This document shows positions 21,563-36,088 of a stretch of DNA of 64,000 bases, in pieces. Source of the stretch: Norana najaformis (lineage: Eukaryota; Annelida; Clitellata; Crassiclitellata; Hormogastridae); NCBI GenBank assembly GCA_964023275.1, contig OZ029919.1, forward strand, positions 32,643,561 through 32,707,560, in the 5' to 3' direction. The position numbers and the translations under genes were made by a program. The notes beneath the pieces are model-generated. The model did not search any database and was not told the DNA's origin. It worked only from the letters and a program-made list of their open reading frames with translations. Within the stretch, counting starts at the first letter, position 1, and every line of letters begins with the position of its first letter.

Positions 21563-24500
21563 ATGACGGCCATAAAGCATACATTGCAGAGAGAAGTTTT
21601 CTTGCCGAGCGAGGAAAGGCTTATCTCTGTGGTACATGTCACGAAAGAAGGCAAGAAAAAGAAGGCTTCCTTTCTCTGTGCTGCAGGTATTGTTTTCTCA
21701 GAAAATTTATTTTAATACTGAACTTGAGGATTTAACTGCTTTCTCTTTCTGTCTCTTGTGGCGAACTCAGCTGCACGTAGCTTTGTCAATGATGCAATGC
21801 CAAGGTATTCTGTCCTGCACCTTCTTCCATGTTGTATGAAGGCCTAAATTTAGAACTCTCCAATCCTTTGCGCGACTGTAATCATAATTATAAACTCAAC
21901 ATTCTAAAGCACTACTTAATAGCTAAGTGCAGGGTTCTTGCTTATTCACAAGCACTGTGTCGAGTCAGAGGATTCGTCAAAGATGCCATGTGAAAACCAA
22001 GTTCTGTTGTCAGAAGACCTGAGAGAGAAGTGGAGAGGAGCTGTTACGGTGGGTTGTTTTAGAACTGAGATAAATGGAAATGCAGTGAATTTGACGGATC
22101 AGGGTGGGATTTCTTGAAAAAGTGAGACTTCAGTTTTGAATGGAATACCTGAGGAGTAACAGATAGAGGAGCGTGAGACGGATGATTGTGGGTGAACGAA
22201 GGAAAGGACAGAAGGAAAGAGAATTTGTAAAATTCAGGAGGGAGTCCATGTGATCTGAGTTTGGTCACATGGTCTTCTGTCTGTTGTTCTTTGTGGTCCA
22301 CAGGACCTGCCTTTGGTCCTCGTCTTCAGAAACCTGAACAACTGGCCCGAATAAGCTCAGTCTGCATTTGCAAATTGTGACAGAGAATGATACTGTTATG
22401 GTTTGACTTTAAGGCTCAGAACACTCGCCGCCCATTATAGCGTTATACGTTGCTAACTCCATATCGCTGTCCTAGATTCTTGTGTTCTTCTGATACTGGT
22501 TTGTGGCAAGAATCTAGGTTCAGGACAATTGTAGGATCACGTGCCTTTAGCTGCTGTGTGCTCCTCGCATTTGGAATTGTCTGCCACAAAAGGCCTGACT
22601 TGCAAACTCACTATCATCTTTTGAATCACTTCGTAAGACTAACTACTTCACCCTGGCTTTTGCCTGATTCCATCTTGGCCTCTAGCGAACATACATCCGC
22701 ACCTCAGATTCAGGTGTACTGACACTGCGCTTGTTACAAGTGCTTTTAATAAATAAATAAATAAACTGCAATATGCTTGTATTGGTCTTTCTCTAGATCT
22801 GCATCTTCTTCTAGCTAAGGACGTTACCTACGCTTTTTCGTGCTTGAAAACTCTTTTCTTAGGCTGGACTGTGAGCCCTTTCCTTTTTCTTATTCTTTAC
22901 TTCAGTCAGTTTATTGAACACCAAGTAACATGACAAGACTACAATGAAATTGCCAAATCACTGAATTAGGTGACAATCGCCTGATTGATTAGTTCGTCAG
23001 TTGATTGATTCTTCTGTTGATCGAGAGATGATAATTCCACTGGTGCTTGATTTATAGTAACAACTGATAAACCAGTTACGGCCACAATATACCAGGTGAA
23101 GAAACAGGACAGAGGAGATGTCTTCAAGAAGAAAGCTTCGTGGCCGATCAGGCAGCTGAAAGTTTTCGATGCTAAATTCGTCAACAAGGTCTGATTACAA
23201 ACATTATCTTGAATTTCTGGTGTGTAAATTTAATTAAGGTGAAGCCTGTAACTGTATACGACAAGAAAATACAGTGGAACATCCTCATAATGCTGTCTTT
23301 GGAAGCCTTACCAGTGGCCTAGAGCTAATAAATGCTGCGTTCGTATATCCAGTTGTATTTGATTTTGTGTACTTCAGTCTTGGAGTTGAGTTATGTTATG
23401 CAGTTCTTTGCCACAGTGAAAACTCTGTTATTCTCTCTTTGAATAAAATATTCATGCTTTTACGTATTTTCCTGTCCATCAGAAAGTTGGTTTACTTATT
23501 TTCCTACTTTCCTACTTATTTCTTACTTATTTTTCTGTCCATCAAAAAGTTGGTTTATAATCAGGCACAACCTGAATAACATTAACTTTCCTTTTGCAAC
23601 ACACAATGACGAGAAGCGAGTAGATCAGTTCTGTTATTTCGGCAAACGTTGGAACACAAATTCCAAGCCATAGATCCCTGCCATTATCTAAACGCGCTAT
23701 CGTCGTGTAACACTGTTTTATATAACTGTGTTGCAAGCATTTGCAACAGACTTGCTAATCACATCTTGAGATTTCCATGGCAACCGCTTCATCAGCTTAT
23801 CATTAAAGGCTCCATTACTAGTAGACAAACACGTTTTATTTGTGTTTTTGAACTATTGTGAAACAAAGTTACTATTCTCGAGTTATCGACGATAAATGAA
23901 GCAACTGGGTTCACCAAATGAAACTGTAAACAAGTTTGAAGAGAGTTTCAGTCTGTTCTTTGTAATAATTCAGCAGGATCAAACTATACAAGAACACGAG
24001 CATCGTTTGTCACTATCAATACGAGGTTGATCATTATAAGTATTTCTAAAGTAAGGGGCTGTTAATAACAATAGTAAATTGATTCACTGTTTTGTAACAA
24101 TGCTGTGAAAGGTGCTGTATTAAGTTTGTAAATTCATTAATTTTTGTTTGGTTGCCTAGGTAACTTATCCTGTTAATTTGCATAAAGTTGCACATTTTTC
24201 TGATATGTTCTTATATTGTCTTCAGGAAGTTCCTGAATTCGAAGTTCAGTTTGACAAGACGTATCGATGGGTGGCAAGTAGTATTGCTGAAAAAAATGCT
24301 TTCATCCAGAGCCTGTGGAAGGTGATCAATTTGAAAATGATTTATAACGGGCCTTATTTGTGAGTTAGTTACACTTCAGTGTGGTTCACATGGTATTAAT
24401 TGATGCTTGGTATGCTTGAGATTCAAGCCTAGTTGCTGGTTTAGCTTTCTGGATAGCACTGCTAGTTATTGTTATGTAATGTAATGTTAATTAATAATTA

Positions 24501-27212
24501 CACTACTTATTTTTGTAGTGTAATTGAGTAATTACAGTACTAACTCTAATCTGTGCATACCTTGTCCTGCATCAGTCCTTTGTCCTCTCTGATGCGACAA
24601 ATGTGCTTTCCAACCTCAGTGCTGTTACAAGTTGCGATATGTGACCGACCAGACAAATAAGATTAGGTTTTGACTCAGTACAATTTATTGCCATGTTTTA
24701 GACACTGAATAAGAATAATAGAAATCTATTGTCATCAATTGTTGAATTATTTGCTACAGCTTTGCTGAGTTTAATTGCCTTGTATTGTTGATATTGTGTT
24801 GTTGTTATTGTGTTGTTATTGTGTTGTTCTTATTGTGTTGTTCTTATTGTGTTGTTCTTATTATGTTCTTATCATGTTGTTGTCATTTGCAGCTGAGTCA
24901 GACATACGTTGTTCAGAAGCCAGAGTTTCTAAATGTCCAGCCTGGCTTTCTTGAGGGTTAGCATTAAATCATCAGTCTCTTTTTGCAGTAACTTAATTCT
25001 TGTAAAAAAAACAGATTCTCATGGGTGCTTATCTTTACTGCACAATTTTACATACAGCTTAATAACTATTATAATAGATCACAGGGGAGCATAATGGCAG
25101 TTGAAAGATACGAACCTTTTTTGTGACCACTTTTTCCTCTATATCCTTCCTTCATCACTTATATGAGGTATTATATAAATGTTTTTTGATACATACACAC
25201 ATGAACTTGCACCATAACAATGGCGCTATAGAAGTTTAATTAAGTGATAGCTTGAAATGAAAGTGCAGTCTGTGGTCGTAATCTTTTAGATCGATTAAAG
25301 ATCTAAGAGTTCGGGGAGACCAAAGGGCGGCTTATAGTGGATGTAGCAACTCCAAAAGGCTTTAAATAAACAATAGATCAGCATAAATAAAAAATAAAGT
25401 TCTAAATAAATAAATAAGTAGATTAATGTCGTTGCAGAGAGTGTGGTAAGTGCTGAGGTGGAGCAGGCAGTGCATCAGACGGAAGATATTGGCCTTGTCC
25501 CGGAGTCCGACTGGAAGGCGCTTTCTCCGAAGGAAGAGTCTGACCTGGAACTGATGATGTCCCAGTGCGACTTTGCCATCAGCAACGCGGAACTATTTGT
25601 CGAGCAACTGTCAAAAGATCTTTCCGTTCTTGATGGGGTGAGATTTTTAATATAATTGGGATTTTAAAACAAGTTACTTCAACTGAATTACTGTAATAGG
25701 TTTAAGTATTTAAACGGTTATTCCAAAAGTTTACAATCATTGATCAATGCCTTGTGTGTTACAATAATTGCACTAATAGATTTGTGAGATTAGATTAGAT
25801 TAGGTGAGTTTAGATTATTTCATATAAGATTGGAATGGATTAGATTAGATCAGATAAATGGGATTGAGTGCATTCAAATTTTTTACTCAAAATCATGTCA
25901 AAGCAATTTTTAAATTAGGCAACATTTTGGACATTTCTAGATTAGTTCAAGTTTAAGCAGTTTTAAAATTAGGTCAGTTTAAGTCATGCATAAATTAGGT
26001 CAGGCTGAAGCAATTTCTAAATTAGGCGTCTGTTGCGCAATTTCAAAATTTGGTCAGGTTTAGGCTTATACAAAGTGCAGAATAGCTGATGTTATCATCA
26101 GCCAGAGCTGGGTGTTCTGTCAAAATTAGGTCAGGGTATTCTGTCAGTTTGATGGTTTACATTAGCAATCTCAAGGAATTGTTGCCTTTTCAGGCCAACA
26201 TCCATTCAATTATGGGTTCAGAAGACCAGGTGCTGGAGCTGATGCTGCTTCTCGATGCAGGGCTCCAACAGGCCGTGAAGATCGAAGAAAAACTGGACGA
26301 ATACGAACAGAAACTACAGGTTATTAGCAGATGTCAGTACGGCAATGGTTAGGATGTGACCTCTGAACTTGAGGGAAACGAGGGTGAACTTTGCATTCTG
26401 AAATAATGATTGATTCTGTTTTGTTCTGCAGCTATAGCTTTTTTATGTATGCACCTAGACAATTAATATAGCACCTTTTAAGTACATCTCAAAAGAACTG
26501 TTCCGATAGTGTCACTCTGCTTTTTAGAAAGAAAAGTTTGATTCTGACATCAACAGACATATAAAAAATTATATAAATGTAAATATATATATATATGTAT
26601 ATATATATTATATAAAAAAATTTGTTTGTTAGTGTGTTAAAGATTTAATGGACATCATGAAGGACAAGGATGCCCTGATAAACGTTCGCAACAAGAACCA
26701 CCAGCGTCTGTTGGAAGAACTTGACAGTTTAGTGGTAGGTTTCATGAAGGAAATACAAAATTTTTGTAAAAAAGTTTAACTTTTCTTTAAAATTTAATTA
26801 TTAAACAATGCATTTCACTGAATGAGAGAGTGTAACGCAATGAAACATACTACATACATAAGATGGATAATTAAGCCTGAATTCTGGTACCGTTTTTGGT
26901 AAATGACTTCTTTATAATACGACATCCTTGTTATACCATGTGGCACCCACAGGTAGCATTATAAGGACTTTCTCTTGTAATCGTGATGGATGAACTTGTG
27001 TTGAAACTCGGAAGCATTTTGTTTGTTCAGCGTAAATTGGATCTTGATCACAGCCACGTGAAGGCTCTGCTGAACGCTGATCTGTGCTCTCCAAACGGAA
27101 TCTTTCAGTCTTCGCAGGCATCGAAAGCACTCCTGAAATGTTCCACGGCTGAAATTCATCCATGTAGGTTGCTCTTTATTAGTCTGTTTCTGACTGTGTC
27201 TATGTGTGTTTG

Positions 27213-27253
<41 letters not shown>

Positions 27254-30200
27254 TTCTGTCTGTCTTGCTTTTCTCCTGATTGATTAGTGGCATAGAATTT
27301 TTTAAAATTTCATATTGTTTGTGGATGCGTGCTATTTTGATACAGCACTGGAAAAGATGGTTGCTGTACAGTCGCAACGCAAATTGTTTGAGAAGCTAAA
27401 GGGAACATTTGCCAAGCAGTTAGCTCACCATCTGAACAATCTCTTCATTCACCAGGTAATCGAAAAATCATTCATTGTCTAGTAGAACTTGCTCTGTATC
27501 TAGTGGAATCTCTTTACATCTACCTTTGGGTAGATGTAAAGAGAGAAGAAGTCAAATACTGCTTAAATTTAATGTGCATCTGTGTAAACAAGCTTAACCC
27601 GCCGTAGTCTGTCTTCCAGTTTCCGTGGCCTGTCAGGTTTCGACTGGTCTTCTGTTGCGGATTATGAGTTTTGTGTACAGTTTCTCTTGAAGCAGCCATC
27701 AATTGTTGGCATTATTGCAACAGCTTTGTCAATAACGTTACATTCGATTCTGTACATTTGAGCATTGTGTGTGTTTTGTTTAAGGGGAATGAACTTGGGG
27801 GTGGAACTATGACCCTCTACTCCCAGGAATTGAAGCTGCCACAACATACAAAATGCCATCGTGAACTTATGCCATATGCTGACCTCATGAACTGGCTGAA
27901 GGCTGTCGAGAAGGAGAGCTACCTAAAGCTCAGGAAGGTCAGGAGTTTTGACTACCTAGTTTTTAGAAACAAGTTTTTTTTTCAAGAAGAAGTATATTAA
28001 CTTAGTGGGAAATCTTGCGCCCAGTGTGGTACCTTGTGTTATGTACCTTGTACAAGGTATTTTGTACCAGTACAATTTTACTAATACTGTACCAGTACAA
28101 TTTTACTAATAATGTACAGTGCAACTTATACAGTGTCTGAGGTTGAAAGTTCAGCATATAACATGGCATCAACAAGATTGAACTTCACCTCAGCCTGTCG
28201 TGTTTGTAACTAGAGCGAGTCCTTAATCACAACTGCTTAGCAATGGAAAGTGGTGTCCTTTCAGTAGATTGTAAAGTAAAGTAATGTTCCCATGTCCCTA
28301 GTGATGATGATGAGTTCTCTGCCCGAAGGCAGGTCCGTTGGCTTTTTGCCACCCGGGGATGAGATGAGTGAGGTGGTTTCCTATTGCCTTTCTCACAGAC
28401 AATTGAGGGTGAGCATCTTGTCCAAGGTCGCTACGCTGTGGTTTTGAGGCAGATTCAAACTCATGACCTTCTGGTTACGAGACACAGACCATACCACTAC
28501 ACCACTGCATCCCTAGTGGAATATAGAAAAGGTGCTAATTTCATGCTGTTCGGCCCTGGAGCTGGCAATAGACAGGCGTGTTATAAAAATATTATAGCAC
28601 GTTTTGTTAACTTCCCAAAAGTGCCTTTCAGTCACAAAGGTTTATATGCATTCTAAGAAAATGATTTGTCTACAGTATGAGAAAAAAATTTGAAGTCAGA
28701 GTTTGACTTCAGCAGCGATTGATTTGGTATGGTCTACATGCAGGTCTACACTACGAGCCTAAACAAACTCTACGACCGTGAAGCAAAGGAGTTCATGGAA
28801 TCTGTCAAACAGAGCGTTACGATCTCTCGTGCAGATGCGAAAAGTTTGTGGCTCTTCAGTTGTGATTTGTTTAGCTCCTTTGCAACATAATCATCACATG
28901 TTTTGAGATTGTGGTAATTTTGTGGCTGGATATAATGTTGAAGGATTGAAGTTTTAACAATTTTAAACTTTTTAGATACTGTTTATTAAATTGTGCAGAT
29001 AATAGTATTAATACTTTAAAATTATTTATATAACTTTTCATGATTGTTGAAAGCATTAAATTGCCTTTATATTTGATGAACGCAGTCAATCAAACAACCA
29101 ATCGGTCAAATTCTCTGGACATAAATTTTTAGGATCTATGCATTAAAGAATCTTTTGAAGTACCGTTAAATAGTACCCTAGAACCTCCTTATAATATGCT
29201 TCGTTATAAAACGGATGCTGATATAACATGGTTGGCAACATGGAAAATGACTTCATTATGACAGAACCTCCTTATAAGGCCTCCAAAGACAGCATTTTTG
29301 TAAAGAGGTCTAGTGGAATGGCTTTTTTGAATCCTGTGTTTGTGTTCAGCTTTATGATTTGTTTTATTTGCACCAGGATTATCGGGCGCTGGTACGATGG
29401 TAGGAACACCACACCAGAGCACAAAGTCAGGGCATGGAAGTTCAGTGACGAGTCTTAATAAGTCCGCAGATTCAAGACACCGCTCCGGTTCGCAGGGAAT
29501 GGGGGACGCGGATGACACAAGATCTCTGGATGGGGAAAATGCTGGAAGAACCAAGTTCGATCAGGTACGTTTTACCTGTAAGCAGCTTTCCAGGTTCCAG
29601 GCAGACTTTTCGGACACACAGACACACATTCAAACTTTCAACCGATGTTCATCAGGTTTAGACCTTTGACCTGATTGTTGCAAACTGCATTGCCATTAAG
29701 TTTTTGAATTTTGTTGAAGCTTTCTGCCATTTTTCTGTAGCTTTTCGAGCATATTCTGAGCGAGCTTGGACCGTGGTGCTTAGCAGAACAGGACTTTTGT
29801 GTCAGATTCTTCAACCTCACGGCCGGTGAAGGTCAAGATGCTGCACCCTTGGTTTGTTATATGATCATTCCTTGACTTAAATATAATCAGACAAGTGTAA
29901 TATGTGTTTGTGTACATCTGTGTATGTACTTAAGTATGCATGTATGTATATATTTATCAGAGCGTTTATTAGTACCTTCTAAAAACGTAACAAAAGTGTT
30001 GCTTACTTATACAATGCCTCTTGCTAGCATGAAAATCTTGTATAACATGGTTACAGGCATGCATTGCAAATTGTAATTGGCTTTAAATATGTGAGCCACT
30101 TCATTTTCGCCTTTCACACTGTAATGGAATGCAACGTAATTTGACCATTCCAAGTTGTTTGATGAAGGCTTCTATCGATAGAAAGAAATCTCATTCTAAC

Positions 30201-33200
30201 CATGCCGTGTTAGAATTGCTCAAATTGTCTGTATGTTCTATTAGTTGTTTAAGGTCATTCAGGTCTAAACTTGTGACTCATCCTTTTCAATTTGCTTACC
30301 CAATGTAATTTGCTAGATTTCTGATTTCTTCTGGTTTCCCTCACCTCACCTCACCTTTTGCTTGGATTTCGAATGGGCTTCTCCAGCTGATCATGTTTTT
30401 TGACTATAGTTCATGTAAAGCAACCACTGATTGATGCCTTGTGCATATTATGATAGCGGTACTAGAAAAGTCATTAGCTGAGATTAGAATGCAGCGGTAC
30501 TAGAAAAGTCATTAGCTGAGATTAGAATGCAGTTGTCCATATGACTCTGTATAGCATGACCTAATTTGGTTTTAGTGCAGTTAGTAGTGTAGTAAACATT
30601 GGCACTTACAACTTGTTGGTGATGTAAAGGACTGTTGGGCTTCAGACTGAAGTGCAAGATGTTATATTTTAGTTTTGATAATTTTGGATTTAATGAGAGT
30701 GTTGACTGATTGCAGCTGGCAACGTCTGCGGCTGGGGAGGAAGCAGCTGACAGTCCGTGGGTGATGCACGCTCCAAAGACGCCGACAGCCAAACAGTATG
30801 CTTTTCATTTTCATCTGTTTATTAAATTTTTATCTAGTTTTTGCTTCAGATTCAGGTTTAGTGACTTTGCACATGTAATAAGAGACTAAGCACTTGAAAT
30901 AAAATCAAAAGAAATAAAATAAGAATTATACCAGACACATGCACAGTCAGACAGGCAGACTGATGGACACACATATTCTAACACACAGACACACATTCAG
31001 ACACACAGACACACATTCAGACACACAGACACACATTCAGACACACAGACTGCAGGTCATGACACCTAGAGAGAAATGACAGATGGAAGGACGGACGGAC
31101 GGACAGACGGACATGCAAGCTTCGTAAGTTTAGTAAGCAGGCTATTTTGTTTTTTATATCTATTGATATTTTAAATTATTGTGGATTAAAGAGATGATAT
31201 TCTGTGTTTTTAGGAGAAGAATCAATGAAGAAGTCCGGTAATTTGGATTTGTTTGTATGAAGTAGAATTTTTAATTTGAAGTTGGCAATTTTGCCCGCTA
31301 ATTGTTGTTATCTTACGATGTCTGTCTGTGGAATTAATAATTTTAAGTCTGTTTTAAATTTTAAATCTTTTTTGTATCTGTTTAAAGTAGTTGTAGTATC
31401 TGATATCATGTCTGGTTAATCACCAAATGGTCACAGTAGCTTTCTTCTCCGGCTTTAACCTATGTGTCGGCCACACCATAGATTTTCGGCCTTATTTTTT
31501 GAGCCATATGCTTTGCCTTATTTTATTGGAAAGATTTCTAAATGTTTAGTTATGTTATGTATGTTGTTTCTAATGTAGCTTTCAGGTGAAGTTGAATGCT
31601 GTTTAATTTCAGGCAGATGATGGGGGAGCTGTTCCCGTCCTTGGAGCAAGAACTCATGAATTTCGAGGCATTTGGAAACTCGCTTGACAGCATGTAAGGC
31701 CAGTGAATCAGTCGTTAACGCAGAATTACGGTTTTGTAAAATTTTAAGTGTTTGGGTTCAGGTTCGTGTTTTCAGTCGTGAACTTTTCTGTCTGACGGCT
31801 GCATGCCTAGCATTTTTGGGTAACTCTATACAGGTTATATTAAATCACATTACAGTACTAACTAAAAACATTACATAATAGTAGTAATACGTAATAATAC
31901 ATTACCGGCTGATTACTAGTAAGTTATATGGTCGTATATCTGTAGATAGCCATGCTTTGGCACCTTTTGGAGGTTCTTAACGGGTGTTGTATGAATATAA
32001 AAAATATGTAAGTGCATGCTTACATGTATACATTGTTTGGACATTTGTAAATTGTAAATTGACATTTATATAGTGCTGCTTCAAGAGAAACTAATCAGAG
32101 TTGCTCTGATACATTTGTGCAAACATATACGTACATGCATTAATGATTTCATTTCCGGTTGAGTGCCTGTGAATATCTGATTCCCACGATTTCACTTTTT
32201 TAGGTGCAGTAGCAATCTGGAGTTAATGATTGCAGTGCATTAATCATTTGTGTTTATTTAATGCATAGATAGGCAATCATTTGCTTGATGTACGTATGAC
32301 TGATGATTGTTTGATGGGTTGTACATGTTAAAGGAACTGTTTGTACATGCTGGTGCGAATGAGCAACCACGTACTGAAGGCTGAGGACACAGGTTCGTTC
32401 CTCAGCAAGACGTTCGCCAACTGTCTGGTCCAGATGAAACGAAACTTTGACAAATTCATTGTAAGTCCACGACACTTTCTGGGTACTCATTATTCCTGCC
32501 TATGGGAGCCATTGCAACTAGGCTGGATCTCGACTAAAAACACATTTCTTTGTGAATCCATTTCTTTCATAACATGTTTTCGTGTCTCCTTGGATTCCTG
32601 TCTTGTCTTTCAACCAGAGTTGCCCTGGAATTTGACTGCTTAGCAGTGACCATCAATTCACGCCTTGAGTCTATTACGGTGGTGCTATAGAAGTTTGAAT
32701 TTGTTATCTACACACATATACATATATTTGTGCATACATAGATACATTACAGTCAGAAGTTGTTGATTCATTACGTTTCTGTGTCAATGCAGAATGCACA
32801 GATTGCAGCAATGCATGAATACAAGATTTCCAAAAAGTCCAAAGTTGGCATCATTCCGTTCGTCAACAGTTTCGAGGTGAGATTAACAGGTCTTTGATTG
32901 ATTGAAATAGATGCATAGGTTCACTTGGTACATTATTTATGTATATTTGCATGTATGTGTGTGCATGCATGTTTATTTGTATGTATGTATGTATATGTGT
33001 ATGTATGTAATGAAATTAATATAGCGCCTTTTAAGTACCTATGAAAAGCACTGTGCTCAAGAGCCTAAATGGTGTTAAACTGTTGTATCTTTTTCTGGTG
33101 TAAAAACCTGCAACAACATTGGAGACAGAATTTGTGGAATCTTATCTGTAGTGGCATGGAGATCTATATATGTTAGATAATATCGAGCTACTGAAAATTG

Positions 33201-36088
33201 TTGCAGGACTTGTGAGTGCATCTTTGGAGACGGAAATTGTGGTGCAGGATTTCATTTTGTGCTGTTGAAACTGTTGCAGGACTTTGCCAGACAAGCCGAG
33301 TCCATCTTCAGAGGCACCGAACGAAGGACTGATCTGGACAAGGCTTACATCCGACTCATCAATGTCATCTTTTCCGAAATCAAACGGGTTTCGCAGGAAA
33401 GTCAGAAGACTCCGACAGAAGTCGTTCTGTTTGGTAGGAACTCTGTCTTCCTCGTTTTTGCACATACTTACAACATGTATACCACGTTTTTGCTTTCTTA
33501 TTACCTGTCTGCCTCTTTTTTGCCTATTCTTATGACCTGTTTTGTTTTCTGTGCATTCTTGTAACCTATCTGCATCTTTTTGCACATTATTCTGACTCCT
33601 TTCTTTTTTTTACACATTCTTACAACCTATTTCCCAATCTTCACTTTTCTCCTACCATTTCCTCATTCAACTAAAGTTGCTATGTTTTGTAGGAACACAG
33701 CATATTCTTATGAATTACACACCTTGTAATGTATGTAGTATTGTGTAATGTAACTGCATTTATGTATTACCTTAGAAGCAAATGTCTGTTCAAATGTCTG
33801 TATGTATTCTTAAATTTATTCTCTCCTTTTCTGTTACTCTGCTTTTGAGGCTGTCTTAAAGATGTTATCTAGGTATCCACTGACACTATACTGGTACACT
33901 TCAACTTGAAAATCAGATGAATATGAACACATTTTTCTGTATTGTTTTTTGTTTTTAGAAAACTACCATCATTTGTTTGGTGAGTTCCATTCTTATTTTT
34001 TAATATTTACAGTTTTTTCCTACTGTATGTGCCACTTTTAAGTTAGACCAACTTAACCAAAAATTCAGATATTAAATGATCAGTAACATGAAATCATGGA
34101 TCGCAACTTGATCTGACCTTAGGATGTAACTTCATTAAAATGCAGTCTTGTGTGTGTGTAGATGTGTGTATCTTAACATTTATATAGCACCTGTTAAGTA
34201 CCTCTCAAAGCTTGAAATGTCTGCATTGCTTGAAGATTCCACAGTACTACTTTTGCTTGCTTTAATGTCTTAATCATCTTGCTGTGTGAATTCTGTAGCG
34301 ATGCTTTCTCAGCTGAAGATCGCAAGCCTTGAAGGCAAAAAGAGAGATGCAAAGCAGATGTATCAGGAATGTCAACAAGCATATGTCACTCTGTATCTTG
34401 GCCAGCCAATGGAAAAAGTCCACGTTAGTATTGTATAATTTATTAGATTGTGCTGATGCTTTGACAGTGTGGCCTCGGGCAATCCGTTTAAACTTAAGTA
34501 GGGGGCTCTCTGGCCTCTTAATAATTTGTGTTTAGAAAGTTTATACTTTTCTCACAGCATTATTTACTGAGGTTTTTAAGTAATTTGTACAAGCTGATTC
34601 ATATTGATGTCTAACTGAATCTAACAACTTCTGCAGTGCCGGTGTGATAGTGCACAAATTGGCTTCGACTCTGTGCTTCAGCTGGAAAATCTTTTAGGGA
34701 CCACATGTAGCTCTACCAGCTACTGTATCATTAAATGGTCTCTTACCATTAAGCACTTTGTGTTTTGTTGGTTTTTGTGCCTAAACAGGTTTTCTTTGAT
34801 GGTATTGAAAGTAAACTTGCAGCTGGAGTTAGAACGGAAGAAGTTGGTTACCAGCTCCAGTTCAGCAAACAGGAGCTGCGAAAAGTCATCAAAGAATACA
34901 CTGGGAAAGAGGTAAGTCATCAAGAAATATAGTGGTGGAGAGGTAAGGGTTAAAGAGGTAAGGGGCAGTTCTGAGTCATGAGGAAGAACAGTAGAAAGTT
35001 AAGTCATCAAGAACATACAGGGTAATTGGACAAAGGTAAGGTAAGTTTTTGGAATATATATAGACTGAGAAGGAGGTTAGTTTTTGGAAAGTAAGTAGAC
35101 TGGGAAGGAGGTAATTTTTGAAAAGTGAATAGACTGGGAAATAGGTAAGTAAGTTTTTGGGAAGTAAACAGACTGAGAAATAGGTATGGTTTTGGAAAGT
35201 AAAGACACTGGGAAGGAGGTAATTTTTGGAAAGTGAATAGACCAGGAAGGAAGTAATTAATTGGTAGAGACAAGTCAACATTTTGGTGTTGGTTATCGAG
35301 AAATACTCTTGGAAACAGGTAAGTCTTGAAGAAAGATAAATAGTTTGTGTTTGTATATATATATACATATATATATATATTGAGCTGTTGATGGTGTAAT
35401 TTCTTTTTTGATATATTAAAAAATGTGTTTTTTCCTTTGCAGGTTAAGAAAGGCTTGGAACAGCTGTACAAGAAAGTCGAGAAGCATTTGTGTGATGAGG
35501 AAAATCTGCTTCAGGTAACATCTGTGACAATTTCGTGGCAAATGTCTTCTGCTGTCATGATTATATATAGTTGCTGTGATTCGATTCTTTGTGTAATTAA
35601 TGTAATGGAGCCGGAATTTTATTTTTAAATGTGGAAACTTTTAACACGTCGAAAGATGCAAAGATAAGCTAGTTCTGATTAAATTTAGAAGTTTAACGAT
35701 GACAATTTCTGTAGCAGCCTTTCTGTGGGAAATTGAAGTATAGCATTATTAATGTTATGCATTGTTAATGCTATATTTAAATGTTCAAAATGTTTACATT
35801 GTTTAGGTTTTGTTAGTTTTGTATTTTTATGTTATTCTTTATTAATGTTAACTCTATCAGTATGGTATATTGTTAGCATTCTATTTTTCAAAGCTGTGCC
35901 TTATTAATGTTAACAGTGTTAATGTTATTCAACAGGTTGTCTGGCATTCAATGCAGGACGAATTCCTAAAACAGTACAAATACTTTGAGTCAATGATCGG
36001 CAAATGTTACCCGGACTCTGGAATCACGTTCGAATTTTCCATAGCAGATCTCCTCGGCTACTTCTCCGACATTGCACAGTCGCACTAG
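21563..36088 (+). CDS. EXOC1: Exocyst complex component 1 (Sec3 homologue)
   Basis: Role: exocyst subunit that tethers secretory vesicles to the plasma membrane; its N-terminal PH-like domain binds PI(4,5)P2 and Rho GTPases. Twenty-four exons, all phases consistent: 21563-21686, 23058-23188, 24226-24321, 24893-24956, 25438-25637, 26194-26319, 26633-26734, 27031-27163, 27346-27455, 27785-27937, 28744-28843, 29377-29564, 29741-29851, 30716-30795, 31214-31237, 31613-31693, 32334-32460, 32793-32876, 33280-33433, 33959-33979, 34299-34423, 34789-34911, 35443-35514, 35936-36088 (TAG). They give 893 codons; human EXOC1 has 894. Start [15 protein letters not shown]-like region to about residue 117 ([15 protein letters not shown]); coiled coil about 180-280 ([14 protein letters not shown]); variable Ser-rich linker in exon 12; Sec3_C with [22 protein letters not shown] and [10 protein letters not shown]; end DIAQSH. 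Exons 15 (24 nt) and 20 (21 nt) are microexons. Confidence 0.97.
21870..22330 (-). mobile_element. Retroelement 3' end in EXOC1 intron 1, antisense
   Basis: The minus strand encodes [20 protein letters not shown] then KSHPDPSNS, the F...LK..F ending of retroelement ORFs. The tail includes CTAAAGCACTACTTAATAGC and GATGCCATGTGAAAACCAAG. A related copy is at about 57430-57780. A second fragment of another family ([15 protein letters not shown] on the plus strand, ending near AATAAATAAATAAA) follows at about 22450-22755; a cousin of its tail is at 48960-49045. Confidence 0.6.
23731..24038 (-). repeat. Unclassified dispersed repeat with conserved reading frame (copy 2)
   Basis: Inverted partner of 11437-11785, lying in EXOC1 intron 2. 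Read on the minus strand, its end encodes [17 protein letters not shown] then VANACN, before a stop. Confidence 0.6.
27213..27266. repeat. (TGTC)n microsatellite
   Basis: Tandem TGTC units in the EXOC1 intron after exon 8. Reading this repeat as protein gives the spurious CLSVCLSV open frame. Confidence 0.9.
31214..31237 (+). other. EXOC1 24-nt microexon (exon 15)
   Basis: This exon lies between a TTTTTAG acceptor and a GTAATT donor and encodes RRINEEV plus split codons on both sides. Without it, exons 14 and 16 still join in phase (24 is a multiple of 3) but lose eight residues before [15 protein letters not shown]. Human EXOC1 has EKDMIRQMMIKIF at this place, which supports inclusion. Confidence 0.75.
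33959..33979 (+). other. EXOC1 21-nt microexon (exon 20)
   Basis: This exon lies between TTTTTAG and GTGAGT and encodes ENYHHLF, matching ENFHHIF in human EXOC1. It is split by phase 1 on both sides, so skipping it would delete seven conserved residues without a frameshift. Confidence 0.85.

Noticed and set aside
32341..32643. 100-codon frame starting [11 protein letters not shown] as a separate gene
   Set aside because: The first part is EXOC1 exon 17; the remainder is read into the intron past the GTAAG donor at 32461.
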